This document shows, piece after piece, positions 8,796-17,651 of a stretch of 64,000 nt of DNA. The DNA is from Paenirhizobium daejeonense (GTDB taxonomy: Bacteria; Pseudomonadota; Alphaproteobacteria; Rhizobiales; Rhizobiaceae): contig NZ_JACLAL010000009.1 of assembly GCF_014280875.1 (NCBI RefSeq), positions 1 through 64,000 of the forward strand, given 5' to 3'. The notes under the pieces were generated by a model, which worked only from the letters and a program-made list of their open reading frames with translations, searched no databases and was not told where the DNA came from. The position numbers were made by a program, and so were the translations under genes. Positions within the stretch are counted from its first letter, which is position 1, and every line of letters begins with the position of its first letter.

Positions 8796-11700
8796 ATGAA
8801 CATCTCCAGATTTTTCGTCGACAGGCCCGTCTTTGCGGCCGTGCTGTCGATCCTCATCGTGGTGGCGGGCCTGATCGGCATGCGCTCGCTGCCGATTTCC
8901 GAATATCCCGAAGTGGTGCCGCCGTCGGTCGTCGTGCGCGCCAGCTATCCGGGTGCAAACCCGACCGTTATCGCCGAGACGGTGGCGACACCGCTCGAAG
9001 AACAAATCAACGGTGTCGAGGACATGCTCTACATGTCCAGCCAGGCGACCTCCGACGGCGTTCTGACCCTGACCGTGACCTTCAAGCTCGGCACAGATCC
9101 CGACAAGGCGCAGCAGCTGGTGCAGAATCGCGTTTCACAGGCCGAGCCCCGGCTTCCGTCCGAGGTGCGCGCGCTCGGCATCACCACGGTCAAGAGCTCG
9201 CCCGACTTCATCATGGTGGTTAATCTGGTTTCGACGGTCGATGACTACGACATCACCTATCTGCGCAACTATGCGACGCTCAACATCAAGGATCGCCTGG
9301 CCCGTATCGAGGGCGTCGGGCAGGTTCAGGTCTTCGGCGCCGGTGACTATTCCATGCGCATCTGGATCGACCCGCAGAAAGCCGCCGAGCATTCGCTGGC
9401 GGCAAGCGATGTCACCAATGCCATCCGCTCGCAGAACGTTCAGGCCGCGGCCGGCATCATTGGTGCATCGCCCAGCCTGCCGGGCGTCAACCTGCAGCTC
9501 AACGTCAACGCCCAGGGCCGTCTCCAGACTCCGGAAGAATTCGGAAACATCATCGTCAAGACCGGCGAAGACGGCGCGATCACGCGACTGCGTGATGTCG
9601 CCCGCATCGAGCTCGGCGCGTCCGATTATACGCTTCGGTCGCTGCTTGACGGCAAGCCGGCCGTCGCCGTTGCCGTCCTTCAGGCTCCGGGTTCTAACGC
9701 CATCGAGATTTCCGACAATGTCCGCGCGACCATGGCCGAGCTACAGCTCGCCATGCCGACCGGCGTGAAGTTCGAAATCGCTTACGACACCACCAAGTTC
9801 GTGCGTTCGTCGATCGAGAAGGTCGTCGATACCCTGCTCGAAGCCATCGCGCTCGTCGTGCTCGTCGTCATCCTGTTCCTGCAGACATGGCGCGCCTCGA
9901 TCATCCCGCTGATCGCGGTTCCTGTATCGATCATCGGCACGTTTGCGGTGATGTATGCGTTCGGCTTCTCTATCAACGCGCTGACGCTATTCGGGCTCGT
10001 GCTCGCCATCGGCATCGTGGTCGATGACGCGATCGTCGTGGTGGAAAACGTCGAGCGCAATATCGAGAACGGCCTAAGTCCCCGCGACGCGACCTACCGC
10101 GCCATGCGGGAAGTGTCGGGCCCGATCATCGCCATCGCGCTTGTTCTGGTCGCGGTTTTCGTGCCGCTTGCCTTCATAACCGGCCTTTCCGGCCAGTTCT
10201 ATCGTCAGTTCGCGCTGACGATTGCTATCTCGACCGTCATTTCGGCGATCAACTCACTGACGCTTTCACCAGCGCTTGCAGCCCTCCTGCTGAAGGATCA
10301 CCATGCGCCGAAGGACTGGCTAACGCGCTTCATGGATGCCATCTTCGGCTGGTTCTTCCGCGGCTTCAACCGCGTCTTCGGGGCCGCCTCCAACGGCTAT
10401 GGCCGCACGGTCGGCGGTCTCCTGTCGCGCAAGAGCCTCGTAATGGTCATCTACCTCGCGCTGGTCGGGGCCACCTACAGCATGTTCAGCACCGTGCCGG
10501 GCGGTTTCGTGCCGGCGCAGGACAAGCAATACCTGATCGGCTTTGCCCAGCTTCCTGACGGCGCGACCCTCGACCGCACGGAAAGCGTCATCAAGCAGAT
10601 GAGCGACATAGCCATGGCGCAGCCGGGCGTCAGCCATGCCATCGCCTTCCCGGGCCTGTCGATCAACGGCTTTACCATCGGCTCCAACGCTGGCATCGTC
10701 TTCGCCGTGCTCGACGACTTCGAGAACCGCAAGTCGCCAGAGCTTTCCGGCGGGGCCATCGCAATGGCATTGAACCAGAAATATGCCGGCATTCAGGATG
10801 CCTTCATCGCCATGTTCCCGCCGCCACCGGTCAACGGTCTCGGCTCGACCGGCGGCTTCAAGCTGCAGATCGAGGACCGCGCCGGCCTGGGCAATCAGGC
10901 TCTTGACGAGGCCACCAAGGCGGTGATCGCCAAGGCCTATCAGACCCCGGAACTTGCCGGCATCTTCTCGAGCTTCCAGATCAACGTGCCGCAGCTTTAT
11001 GCCGATCTCGACCGCGCCAAGGCCGAACAGCTCGGCGTCTCGCTCACGGACGTCTTCGAAACGCTGCAGATCTATCTCGGCTCGCTCTATGTAAACGACT
11101 TCAACGCCTTCGGCCGCACCTACAGCGTCCGGGTTCAGGCCGACGCGCAGTTCCGCGCCAAGTCGGAAGACATCGGCCAGCTGAAGGTTCGCTCGCAATC
11201 CGGCCAGATGATTCCGCTTTCTGCTTTGCTCAAGGTGGACGGCACAACAGGACCGGAACGCACCACGCGTTACAACGGCTTCCTTGCGGCGGACATCAAC
11301 GGCGGACCAGCCCCGGGCTTCTCTTCCGGTCAGGCACAGGCGGCAATCGAGAAGATCCTGAACGAGACACTGCCGGCCGGCATCGACTTCGAGTGGACGG
11401 ACCTGACCTACCAGCAGATCCTCGCCGGCAATTCCAGCATCGTCGTCTTCCCGCTGGCCCTGCTGCTCGTCTATCTCGTACTGGCCGCGCAGTATGAAAG
11501 CCTTACGCTGCCGATCGCGATCATCATGATCGTGCCGATGGGCGTGTTGGCCGCCTTGACCGGGGTTTGGCTCACCGGTGGAGACAACAACATCTTCACC
11601 CAGATCGGTTTGGTGGTTCTCGTGGGACTATCGGCGAAGAACGCGATCCTGATCGTCGAATTCGCGCGGGAGCTAGAATTCGAAGGGCGAACGCCGGTAC

Positions 11701-12005
11701 AGGCCGCAATCGAGGCAAGCCGCCTTCGCCTGCGCCCGATCCTGATGACCTCCATGGCCTTCATCATGGGTGTCGTGCCGCTGGTCGTCTCCACCGGCGC
11801 CGGTGCGGAAATGCGCGCCGCCATGGGTGTCGCGGTGTTCTCCGGCATGATCGGGGTAACATTCTTCGGCATCTTCATGACACCGGTCTTCTACGTGTTG
11901 GTGCGCCTGCTGACGGGCAACAGGCCGCTCATTCACCACGAACGGCAGGAGGCCGCAAACAGCCAGGCCACCGGCGGCGATACCCACCAGATCGCAGCCG
12001 AATAA
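8796..12005 (+). CDS. RND multidrug efflux permease (AcrB/MexF family)
   Basis: A 1069-residue inner-membrane proton-driven exporter of the HAE1 group. The N-terminus 'MNISRFFVDRPVFAAVLSI' and 'SEYPEVVPPSVVVRASYPG' are typical of the family. The transmembrane-4 motif 'GIVVDDAIVVVENVERN' carries the two proton-relay aspartates. The full length, with two repeats of six TM segments and large periplasmic loops, is preserved. The start is preceded by GGAGAGG. It forms an operon with the adaptor and probably the degenerate hydrolase. Substrates are likely hydrophobic drugs or plant phenolics, by analogy with rhizobial pumps, but this is not shown by the sequence. Confidence 0.94.
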   Translation: MNISRFFVDRPVFAAVLSILIVVAGLIGMRSLPISEYPEVVPPSVVVRASYPGANPTVIAETVATPLEEQINGVEDMLYMSSQATSDGVLTLTVTFKLGTDPDKAQQLVQNRVSQAEPRLPSEVRALGITTVKSSPDFIMVVNLVSTVDDYDITYLRNYATLNIKDRLARIEGVGQVQVFGAGDYSMRIWIDPQKAAEHSLAASDVTNAIRSQNVQAAAGIIGASPSLPGVNLQLNVNAQGRLQTPEEFGNIIVKTGEDGAITRLRDVARIELGASDYTLRSLLDGKPAVAVAVLQAPGSNAIEISDNVRATMAELQLAMPTGVKFEIAYDTTKFVRSSIEKVVDTLLEAIALVVLVVILFLQTWRASIIPLIAVPVSIIGTFAVMYAFGFSINALTLFGLVLAIGIVVDDAIVVVENVERNIENGLSPRDATYRAMREVSGPIIAIALVLVAVFVPLAFITGLSGQFYRQFALTIAISTVISAINSLTLSPALAALLLKDHHAPKDWLTRFMDAIFGWFFRGFNRVFGAASNGYGRTVGGLLSRKSLVMVIYLALVGATYSMFSTVPGGFVPAQDKQYLIGFAQLPDGATLDRTESVIKQMSDIAMAQPGVSHAIAFPGLSINGFTIGSNAGIVFAVLDDFENRKSPELSGGAIAMALNQKYAGIQDAFIAMFPPPPVNGLGSTGGFKLQIEDRAGLGNQALDEATKAVIAKAYQTPELAGIFSSFQINVPQLYADLDRAKAEQLGVSLTDVFETLQIYLGSLYVNDFNAFGRTYSVRVQADAQFRAKSEDIGQLKVRSQSGQMIPLSALLKVDGTTGPERTTRYNGFLAADINGGPAPGFSSGQAQAAIEKILNETLPAGIDFEWTDLTYQQILAGNSSIVVFPLALLLVYLVLAAQYESLTLPIAIIMIVPMGVLAALTGVWLTGGDNNIFTQIGLVVLVGLSAKNAILIVEFARELEFEGRTPVQAAIEASRLRLRPILMTSMAFIMGVVPLVVSTGAGAEMRAAMGVAVFSGMIGVTFFGIFMTPVFYVLVRLLTGNRPLIHHERQEAANSQATGGDTHQIAAE

Positions 12006-12016
12006 TCCGAAAGCAA

Positions 12017-12046
12017 AAAGGGCGGGATACAAACATTCCGCCCTTT
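12017..12046 (+). terminator. intrinsic terminator-like hairpin after the RND permease
   Basis: AAAGGGCGG (12017-12025) pairs perfectly with CCGCCCTTT (12038-12046) around a 12-nt loop. It lies between the convergent RND permease and glycerate kinase genes, so it can serve both. The A/T ends of the stem give a modest T-run on either strand. Confidence 0.65.
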
Positions 12047-12057
12047 CTCCTTGAATT

Positions 12058-13347
12058 TCAGGCTATCAGGAACGCCCTGAGATCATTCACATTGGTCCCG
12101 GTCGGGCCGGGAACGAACAGGTCTCCGGCAAGATCGAAGGCAGACCAGGCGTCGTGACCGGCAAGATAGGATCGCGCATCCCCGCCGCCGGCCCTGATCC
12201 TCGCAACCGTCTCCCCGTCGCAGAACGCACCCGCATTGTCTTCCGAACCATCGATCCCGTCGGTATCGGCCGCAATCGCCGTAATTCCATCGGCGCCCTG
12301 AAGATCGATGGCAGCCGACAGCAGCAGCTCCGAATTGCGCCCACCCTTGCCGTACCTTCCGCCGATAATCGTCACCGTCGTCTCGCCGCCGGAGAGAAGA
12401 ACCAAGGGCTTCGACAGACCTTGCCCATTGGCCGAAAATTCCCGCGCCAGCGCGGCATGCATGCGTCCGATGTCCTTCGCCTCACCTTCAATGCTGTCTG
12501 ACAGGATCAACGGCTGAACACCGAGCTTGCGAGCGTGAGCGGCGGCAGCCTCCAGCGAAACACGCGCGGAAGCGATGACATGCACATCATTGCCAGCGAA
12601 TACTTCATCGTATGGCAAGGGCGCGCGCTCCCTGCCGATGAACTCGATGACGGATGCGGGAAGATCGATGCGGTAATCGCGGATGATGCGAAGCGCCTCT
12701 TCGGCATTGCCCGCTCCGGCAACTGTCGGACCCGATGCGACCAACGCTGGGCTGTCTCCGGGAACGTCGGAAACGACCAGACTGACCACCCTTGCCGGAT
12801 AGGCCCTTGCTGCAAGCCGGCCGCCTTTGATGCGCGAAAAATGTTTCCTGACGACATTCATCGCCGAGATCGGCGCTCCCGAGGCGAGAAGCGCTTCATT
12901 CAGCGCCTTTTCATCTGCCAGAGCAAAGCCCTGTGGCGGCGCGGGGAGAAGCGCCGAACCGCCTCCCGAAATCAGCGCAACGACCAGATCGTCGGAGGTC
13001 AGCCCCTCGACATGCCGCAGCAGAGCCTCGGCCCCGGCAATCCCGGCTTCGTCGGGCACGGGATGGGCCGCCATCAGCACGCGCGTGTGGCGGCAGGTCT
13101 CGACAGGTCCATGACGGGCAACCACCAGTCCCTCGACCGGCTCTCCCCAGGCGCGCTCGAAGGCTGCCGCCATCTGGCTGGCGGCCTTTCCGGCACCCAC
13201 AACGATGGTGCGGCCCTTCGGCCTTGCGGGCAGGTGCCGGACGATCGCCTCATAAGGGTCGGCGGCAGCAACCGCTGCATGAAAAAGGTCGGCTAGGAAA
13301 GCACGCGGTTCGAACGTCAACTCAGTCTCCGGCAATCTCGATATCAT
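12058..13347 (-). CDS. glycerate 2-kinase / MOFRL family (TtuD/GckA-like)
   Basis: About 429 residues with the glycerate 2-kinase fold. The N-terminal domain carries 'IVVGAGKAASQMA' and 'ALISGGGSALLPAP', and the C-terminal MOFRL domain carries 'LLSGGETTVTI' and 'GGRNSELLLSAAI'. Members phosphorylate D-glycerate to 2-phosphoglycerate; older annotations name them hydroxypyruvate reductase TtuD. The ATG at 13347 overlaps the upstream Dabb gene by 26 nt. A TTG at 13320, just after the Dabb stop and behind GGAGA, is an equally good start. This is the last gene of the leftward importer/GMC operon. It suggests that a C3 sugar acid is formed and fed to glycolysis. Confidence 0.85.
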   Translation of the reverse strand: MISRLPETELTFEPRAFLADLFHAAVAAADPYEAIVRHLPARPKGRTIVVGAGKAASQMAAAFERAWGEPVEGLVVARHGPVETCRHTRVLMAAHPVPDEAGIAGAEALLRHVEGLTSDDLVVALISGGGSALLPAPPQGFALADEKALNEALLASGAPISAMNVVRKHFSRIKGGRLAARAYPARVVSLVVSDVPGDSPALVASGPTVAGAGNAEEALRIIRDYRIDLPASVIEFIGRERAPLPYDEVFAGNDVHVIASARVSLEAAAAHARKLGVQPLILSDSIEGEAKDIGRMHAALAREFSANGQGLSKPLVLLSGGETTVTIIGGRYGKGGRNSELLLSAAIDLQGADGITAIAADTDGIDGSEDNAGAFCDGETVARIRAGGGDARSYLAGHDAWSAFDLAGDLFVPGPTGTNVNDLRAFLIA

Positions 13348-13642
13348 AAACAAAAATACCGTCGATGCCGCCAATGGCAGCCGCCACGATCTTTCCGCCG
13401 GTCTGGCGATGCTCGGGATCCTCAAGGTAAAGATCGCGGGCAGCAGCATCCCTGAAGTCGACTATAAAGCCTTCCGAGTATCCTTTGTCCATGCCGTGTT
13501 CGGGACTCACGTTGTCTCCGACATGAACCGCTAGCAACCCATCGAGCCGCGGCATCAGACTGCGGATTTCCGAATAGATCTCAAGCTTTGTCTCGGTCAA
13601 AACCTCCGGCAGGAAGCGGATGAAGACACAATGGCGGATCAT
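13322..13642 (-). CDS. Dabb-domain (stress-responsive alpha/beta-barrel) protein
   Basis: A 106-residue protein beginning 'MIRHCVFIRF' behind a clear GGAGG, with the dimeric alpha/beta-barrel pattern ('GLLAVHVGDN', 'YSEGFIVDFRD', 'YLEDPEHR'). Dabb proteins are small homodimers whose members include cyclases and proteins of unknown role. The start sits 2 nt from the stop of the upstream GMC oxidoreductase, and its end overlaps the kinase gene. Translation is therefore probably coupled, and it belongs to the sugar operon. The exact role is unknown; acting on an oxidised sugar intermediate is only a guess from position. Confidence 0.8.
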   Translation of the reverse strand: MIRHCVFIRFLPEVLTETKLEIYSEIRSLMPRLDGLLAVHVGDNVSPEHGMDKGYSEGFIVDFRDAAARDLYLEDPEHRQTGGKIVAAAIGGIDGIFVYDIEIAGD

Positions 13643-13643
13643 C

Positions 13644-15299
13644 TCAGCAGACCTCCGCCCGGGCCCGGGGCCGCGTGTCGTTCCGCTCGTTGGCAAAAAT
13701 CGCCGGGGGAAGGGGAGGGAGCTCCCGGATGATATCCGCACCCTTTTCGCCCACCATGATCGTCGGGGCATTGGTATTGCAGGAAGGAACCCGCGGCATC
13801 ACCGAGCTGTCGCAGACCCGCAGTCCATCGAGGCCATGAACCCTGAGATCCAACCCCACGACAGCGTCCGGACCAGTGCCCATACGGCAGGTCCCGACCG
13901 GATGATGATCCGTCTTGGCGTTGGCGCAGCCGTAGTCGAACAATTCCTCGTCGGTCATGACCTTCGGCCCCGGCAGACGCTCGGCCTGCACGAAGGGCTT
14001 CAGTGCCGCCTGCTGCATGATCTCGCGTGCAAGCTTGAGGCCCTCGATGGACATCTTCCTGTCATGCGGATCTTCCCAGTAGTTCGGATCGATCAGCGGA
14101 GCCGCCGCCGGATCGGAGGAAGAGAGACGCACAGTTCCACGCGAGCGCGGGTGCAGATAGGCCGAATTCAACGTGACGCCGGCATTCCTGAGCTTCTCCA
14201 CGCCCGCTTCGATGCCGGAACCCAAGCCAAGGTGGAACTGGATATCCGGCGAGCGGGCATCCGGGTCGGCATACCAGAAGCCGCCCGTTTCGAAGAGTGA
14301 GGAGGCAACCGGTCCCGTCTGGAACAGGACATACTGAATGCCAGCCCATAGTGTGCGATGGAGTTTGGCCACCCCGTCATAGGTGTGATCGCCGGTGCAT
14401 TCGGAAATCACGAACAGGTCGAGATGGTCCTGCATGTTGCCGCCGACGCCGGGCAAGTCATGCTTCACCTCGACGCCGACCGAGCGAAGATGATCGGCAG
14501 GCCCGATGCCGGATTGCAGGAGAAGCTTCGGCGAGCCGATTGCCCCCGAAGACACCAGCACTTCGCGCTCTCCCCGGATAATCTCGCGGCCATTGTCGCC
14601 GGCGATCTCGACGCCGACGGCGCGCCTGCCCTCGACCACGATCCTCGCCACCCGGGCATTCATCTTTACCGTCAGGTTTTTTCGGTCCCTGATCGGAGAA
14701 AGATAGGCAAGCGACGCCGAGGAGCGACGGCGATTGCGCTGGGTGAGCTGGTAGAAGCCGACACCGGCCTGCTGCCTGCCATTGAAATCGTGATTGTAGG
14801 GAATGCCGAGTTCCTGGCCGGCGCGGATATAGGCATCGCAGATCGGCAGCGGCGAGACCGGCATGGAGACACCGAGCGGGCCGCCATATGAATGATAGTC
14901 GTCGGCGAAGCGCTGGTTGTCCTCGGCACGCTTGAAATAGGGCAGGACCGAGCGATAGTCCCAGCCCTCGCAGCCTTCCTCCCGCGCCCAGAGATCGTAA
15001 TCCCGTGCGTTACCCCGGGTATAGAGTTGGGCATTGATCGAGGAGCCGCCGCCGATCACCTTGGCCTGGGTATAGCGCAGTACACGACCTTTCATGTGCT
15101 TCTGCGGCACGGTTTCCCAGCCCCAGCTCGCAACGCCTTTGGTCATCTTGGCAAAACCAGCCGGCATATGAAACAGCGGGTTCCAGTCGCCGCCACCAGC
15201 CTCGATCAGCAGCACGCGGACATCAGGATCTTCGCTCAGCCGGTTGGCGAGCACGCATCCGGCTGGTCCGGCACCGGTGATGATGTAATCATAGGTCAT
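13644..15299 (-). CDS. GMC-family FAD oxidoreductase (choline dehydrogenase-like)
   Basis: A 551-residue glucose-methanol-choline oxidoreductase. The start at 15299 has GGAAG upstream. The N-terminal FAD-binding loop 'IITGAGPAGCVLANRL' and 'LLIEAGGGDWNP' are clear, as is the GMC signature 'GGGSSINAQLYTRGN'. The C-terminal block contains the catalytic His in 'DHHPVGTCRMG' and the 'NTNAPTIMVGEKGAD' end. Such enzymes oxidise primary or secondary alcohols with FAD. There is no export signal, so it acts in the cytoplasm. It follows the SDR gene by 51 nt in the operon. The substrate is not choline on context grounds: no betaine genes are present and a sugar importer is. Confidence 0.9.
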   Translation of the reverse strand: MTYDYIITGAGPAGCVLANRLSEDPDVRVLLIEAGGGDWNPLFHMPAGFAKMTKGVASWGWETVPQKHMKGRVLRYTQAKVIGGGSSINAQLYTRGNARDYDLWAREEGCEGWDYRSVLPYFKRAEDNQRFADDYHSYGGPLGVSMPVSPLPICDAYIRAGQELGIPYNHDFNGRQQAGVGFYQLTQRNRRRSSASLAYLSPIRDRKNLTVKMNARVARIVVEGRRAVGVEIAGDNGREIIRGEREVLVSSGAIGSPKLLLQSGIGPADHLRSVGVEVKHDLPGVGGNMQDHLDLFVISECTGDHTYDGVAKLHRTLWAGIQYVLFQTGPVASSLFETGGFWYADPDARSPDIQFHLGLGSGIEAGVEKLRNAGVTLNSAYLHPRSRGTVRLSSSDPAAAPLIDPNYWEDPHDRKMSIEGLKLAREIMQQAALKPFVQAERLPGPKVMTDEELFDYGCANAKTDHHPVGTCRMGTGPDAVVGLDLRVHGLDGLRVCDSSVMPRVPSCNTNAPTIMVGEKGADIIRELPPLPPAIFANERNDTRPRARAEVC

Positions 15300-15350
15300 A
15301 ACGTCTTCCTCAAGTCGTTCGTCCACTCTTCCCTCAAGGAGGAGGAGAAA

Positions 15351-16124
15351 TCACAATCGTCCGATCGACAGCCCGCCATCGAGGTCGATCACCGAGCCGG
15401 TCGCGAAGGCAAATCGCCCGGAGGCGAGCGCGGAAACCACGCCGCCTATGTCATCCGGCTCGCCCCAGCGCCGCATCGGGACCAGTCCGCCTGCGATCAG
15501 GGCGTCGTATTTCCCGGTCACACCGGCCGTCATGTCGGTTCGGATAATGCCCGGACGAATCTCGAAAACGGCGATGTCCTTCTCCGCCAGATAGAGCGCC
15601 AGCCCCTTGCTGAAGGAGGAAAGCCCTGCCTTGCTCATGCAGTAATCAAGTCTTTCAGGTGAGCTCAGCTCCGCCGAAACGGAGGTAATGTTAACGATGC
15701 TCCGCTTGCCCACCGATGACGGCAATGCCAGCATCGCCCGCAGTACGGCCTGCGTGAAAAACACCGTGCCGCGCAGGTTGGTGGCGATGATCCGGTCGAA
15801 ATTTTCCGGCGTCAGGCCAAGGAAATCGCCCCGCACCACCGAGCCCATACCGGCATTGTTGACGAGACAATCGATCCGCCCGAAGCGGGTCATGATCTTT
15901 CCGATGGTCGCATCATGATTGCTGACATCGGCAAGATCGGCTTCGAAATAGGCGGCAGTCACGCCCCGTGCTTCAAGATCGGCCAGCGCGCTTTCTTCTT
16001 TGCCATAAGGCCCGAGGCCGGTGAGGGCAATGTCAAAGCCATCGGCGGCGAGCGCCCGGGCAATGCCAAGGCCTATGCCGCGCCGGCCGCCGGTGACGAT
16101 TGCAAGCGGACGGGAACCGGTCAT
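15351..16124 (-). CDS. short-chain dehydrogenase/reductase (FabG-like)
   Basis: A 257-residue classical SDR. The NAD(P)-binding motif 'TGGRRGIGLGIA' is at residues 11-22, and 'NNAG' and the catalytic 'YCMSK' (YxxxK) follow, with 'NITSVSAE' supplying the Ser. Its start overlaps the stop of the upstream GMC gene in an ATGA arrangement, so the two are translationally coupled. It probably interconverts a hydroxyl and a keto group on the sugar-derived substrate taken up by the neighbouring importer. The annotation name 3-ketoacyl-ACP reductase would be misleading here. Confidence 0.88.
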   Translation of the reverse strand: MTGSRPLAIVTGGRRGIGLGIARALAADGFDIALTGLGPYGKEESALADLEARGVTAAYFEADLADVSNHDATIGKIMTRFGRIDCLVNNAGMGSVVRGDFLGLTPENFDRIIATNLRGTVFFTQAVLRAMLALPSSVGKRSIVNITSVSAELSSPERLDYCMSKAGLSSFSKGLALYLAEKDIAVFEIRPGIIRTDMTAGVTGKYDALIAGGLVPMRRWGEPDDIGGVVSALASGRFAFATGSVIDLDGGLSIGRL

Positions 16125-17629
16125 GATCTCAGATCCTCCGATGCGATGTGATCGGCAACGCGTAGTGCCTGGGCCGCCACCGTCAGCGCCGGATTGACCG
16201 CCGCCGAGGTGGGCAGGAAACCGGCATCGACCACGAACAGGTTCGGATGGTCATGGGCGCGGCAATAGACATCGAGCGGCGATGTCGCCGGGTCATGCCC
16301 GATCCTGATGGTGCCGCATTGATGCGATGGCGTGCGTTTGTCAAACGGGCGCGACAGCACGATCGGGAAACCCGCCTTCTTCAGCACGCCCTTCAGCCTT
16401 CGCACCAGATCCAGATGGGCATCCCAGTTGGTGCGGTGCCATTTGAGAACGATCCGGCCGCCATCCACCATGATGCGGCTTTCGGGATGCGGGATATCCT
16501 CGCTCATCGCGTAGAAATCGATGGCATGGGCAGAAATCTGGCCCAGCAGCCATTCCGGCACCTTCGGCATGTTCGCCTTCAGGATTGCCGCCGAAACTCG
16601 ACCCAGAAGCTGAACATTGCCGAGCGGCGGGCCACCCTCGCCATCCGATAGATAGAAATCGTTGAAGCCGAAAGTCTTCTGGTAGACGCTATCATTGCGA
16701 TAGGTAGGCGAGATCGCCAGCACAGCGCTCGAATTGTGGTTCATGAAATTGCGGCCGACCTGATCGGACCTGTTGGCCAGTCCTCCGGGATGGCGTTCAT
16801 CGGCCGAACGCAGCAGCAACACCGCCGACTGGACCGCTCCGGCGGACAGGATCACCAGTTTCGGCGACACTTTGCGATGTTCACCGTCCTTCACGTAATG
16901 AACGCTTTCGATCCGCTTGCCATCCGGCCCAACTTCGAGACGGGTAACACGCGATCCCGTCTGCAGCGTGATCTGTTCATGCTTCAGGGCGTAGGCAAGT
17001 GCCGCCGTTTCCGCGTCCATTTTCCCGTCATTGGCATTCGGATGGGCGTCCCATGGTGTCTTCGCTTTCGCAAGCCAGCGTTCGATATCGATGCCGAGCG
17101 GCAGCGAATACGGATGCATGCCGATGGATCTCAGCTGCTTGCGAACCCTGGCGATTGCCGGTTCGTCCGGGACTGGCGGAAAGGGGTAGGGAAGGGAGTG
17201 TTGCGGCTCCGTCGGATCCTCGCCGAGAGTTCCTCGCACCATGAAAAGCTGCTCGGCCCGGGAATACCAGGGTTCTAGCTGCTCATAGCGAAATGGCCAT
17301 GCAGGCGAGACACCCTCGCGATGGGCCATCTCTTCGAAATCCTCGCGACGGTAACGCACCAGCACCGCGCCGTAGAGTTTCGAATTGCCCCCGACATAAT
17401 AGTAATTGCCGGGATTGAAGGCTTGCCCGCCGTGTTCGTACCACATCTCCTTCGGCCGGAAGTATCCGCGCTGGAAGATGGCTCGCTGGTCCCGGTTTTC
17501 CGGCCGGTCGGCGATATGATCGCCCGCTTCGAGGATCAGGATCGAGGCGCCGGTCGCCGCCAGTCCGGCAGCGGTGGTTGATCCACCGATGCCGGAGCCG
17601 ATGATGACGATATCCGGATTGCTGGTCAT
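16121..17629 (-). CDS. GMC-family oxidoreductase (second, sugar-dehydrogenase-like)
   Basis: A 502-residue FAD enzyme distinct from the GMC protein downstream. The start at 17629 lies behind GGAGACAACAAG. It has 'IVIIGSGIGGSTTAAGLA' and 'LILEAGD' for FAD, and 'YYVGGNSKLYGAVLVRYR' as the GMC signature. The C-terminal active-site block runs from 'SHQCGTIRIG' through 'VVDAGFLPTSAAVNPALT'. The His-containing 'HQCGT' and the 'VNPALT' end resemble FAD-dependent sugar or polyol dehydrogenases (GMC_oxred_C). No Tat signal is visible. It lies between the importer ATPase gene and the SDR. Two different GMC enzymes in one sugar operon suggests two oxidation steps or two substrates. Confidence 0.88.
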   Translation of the reverse strand: MTSNPDIVIIGSGIGGSTTAAGLAATGASILILEAGDHIADRPENRDQRAIFQRGYFRPKEMWYEHGGQAFNPGNYYYVGGNSKLYGAVLVRYRREDFEEMAHREGVSPAWPFRYEQLEPWYSRAEQLFMVRGTLGEDPTEPQHSLPYPFPPVPDEPAIARVRKQLRSIGMHPYSLPLGIDIERWLAKAKTPWDAHPNANDGKMDAETAALAYALKHEQITLQTGSRVTRLEVGPDGKRIESVHYVKDGEHRKVSPKLVILSAGAVQSAVLLLRSADERHPGGLANRSDQVGRNFMNHNSSAVLAISPTYRNDSVYQKTFGFNDFYLSDGEGGPPLGNVQLLGRVSAAILKANMPKVPEWLLGQISAHAIDFYAMSEDIPHPESRIMVDGGRIVLKWHRTNWDAHLDLVRRLKGVLKKAGFPIVLSRPFDKRTPSHQCGTIRIGHDPATSPLDVYCRAHDHPNLFVVDAGFLPTSAAVNPALTVAAQALRVADHIASEDLRS

Positions 17630-17651
17630 CTTGTTGTCTCCCGCATCCGTA

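Noticed and set aside
13644-15299. Choline dehydrogenase BetA and glycine-betaine synthesis
   Set aside because: No betaine-aldehyde or BetI partners adjoin, and the operon is that of a sugar importer.
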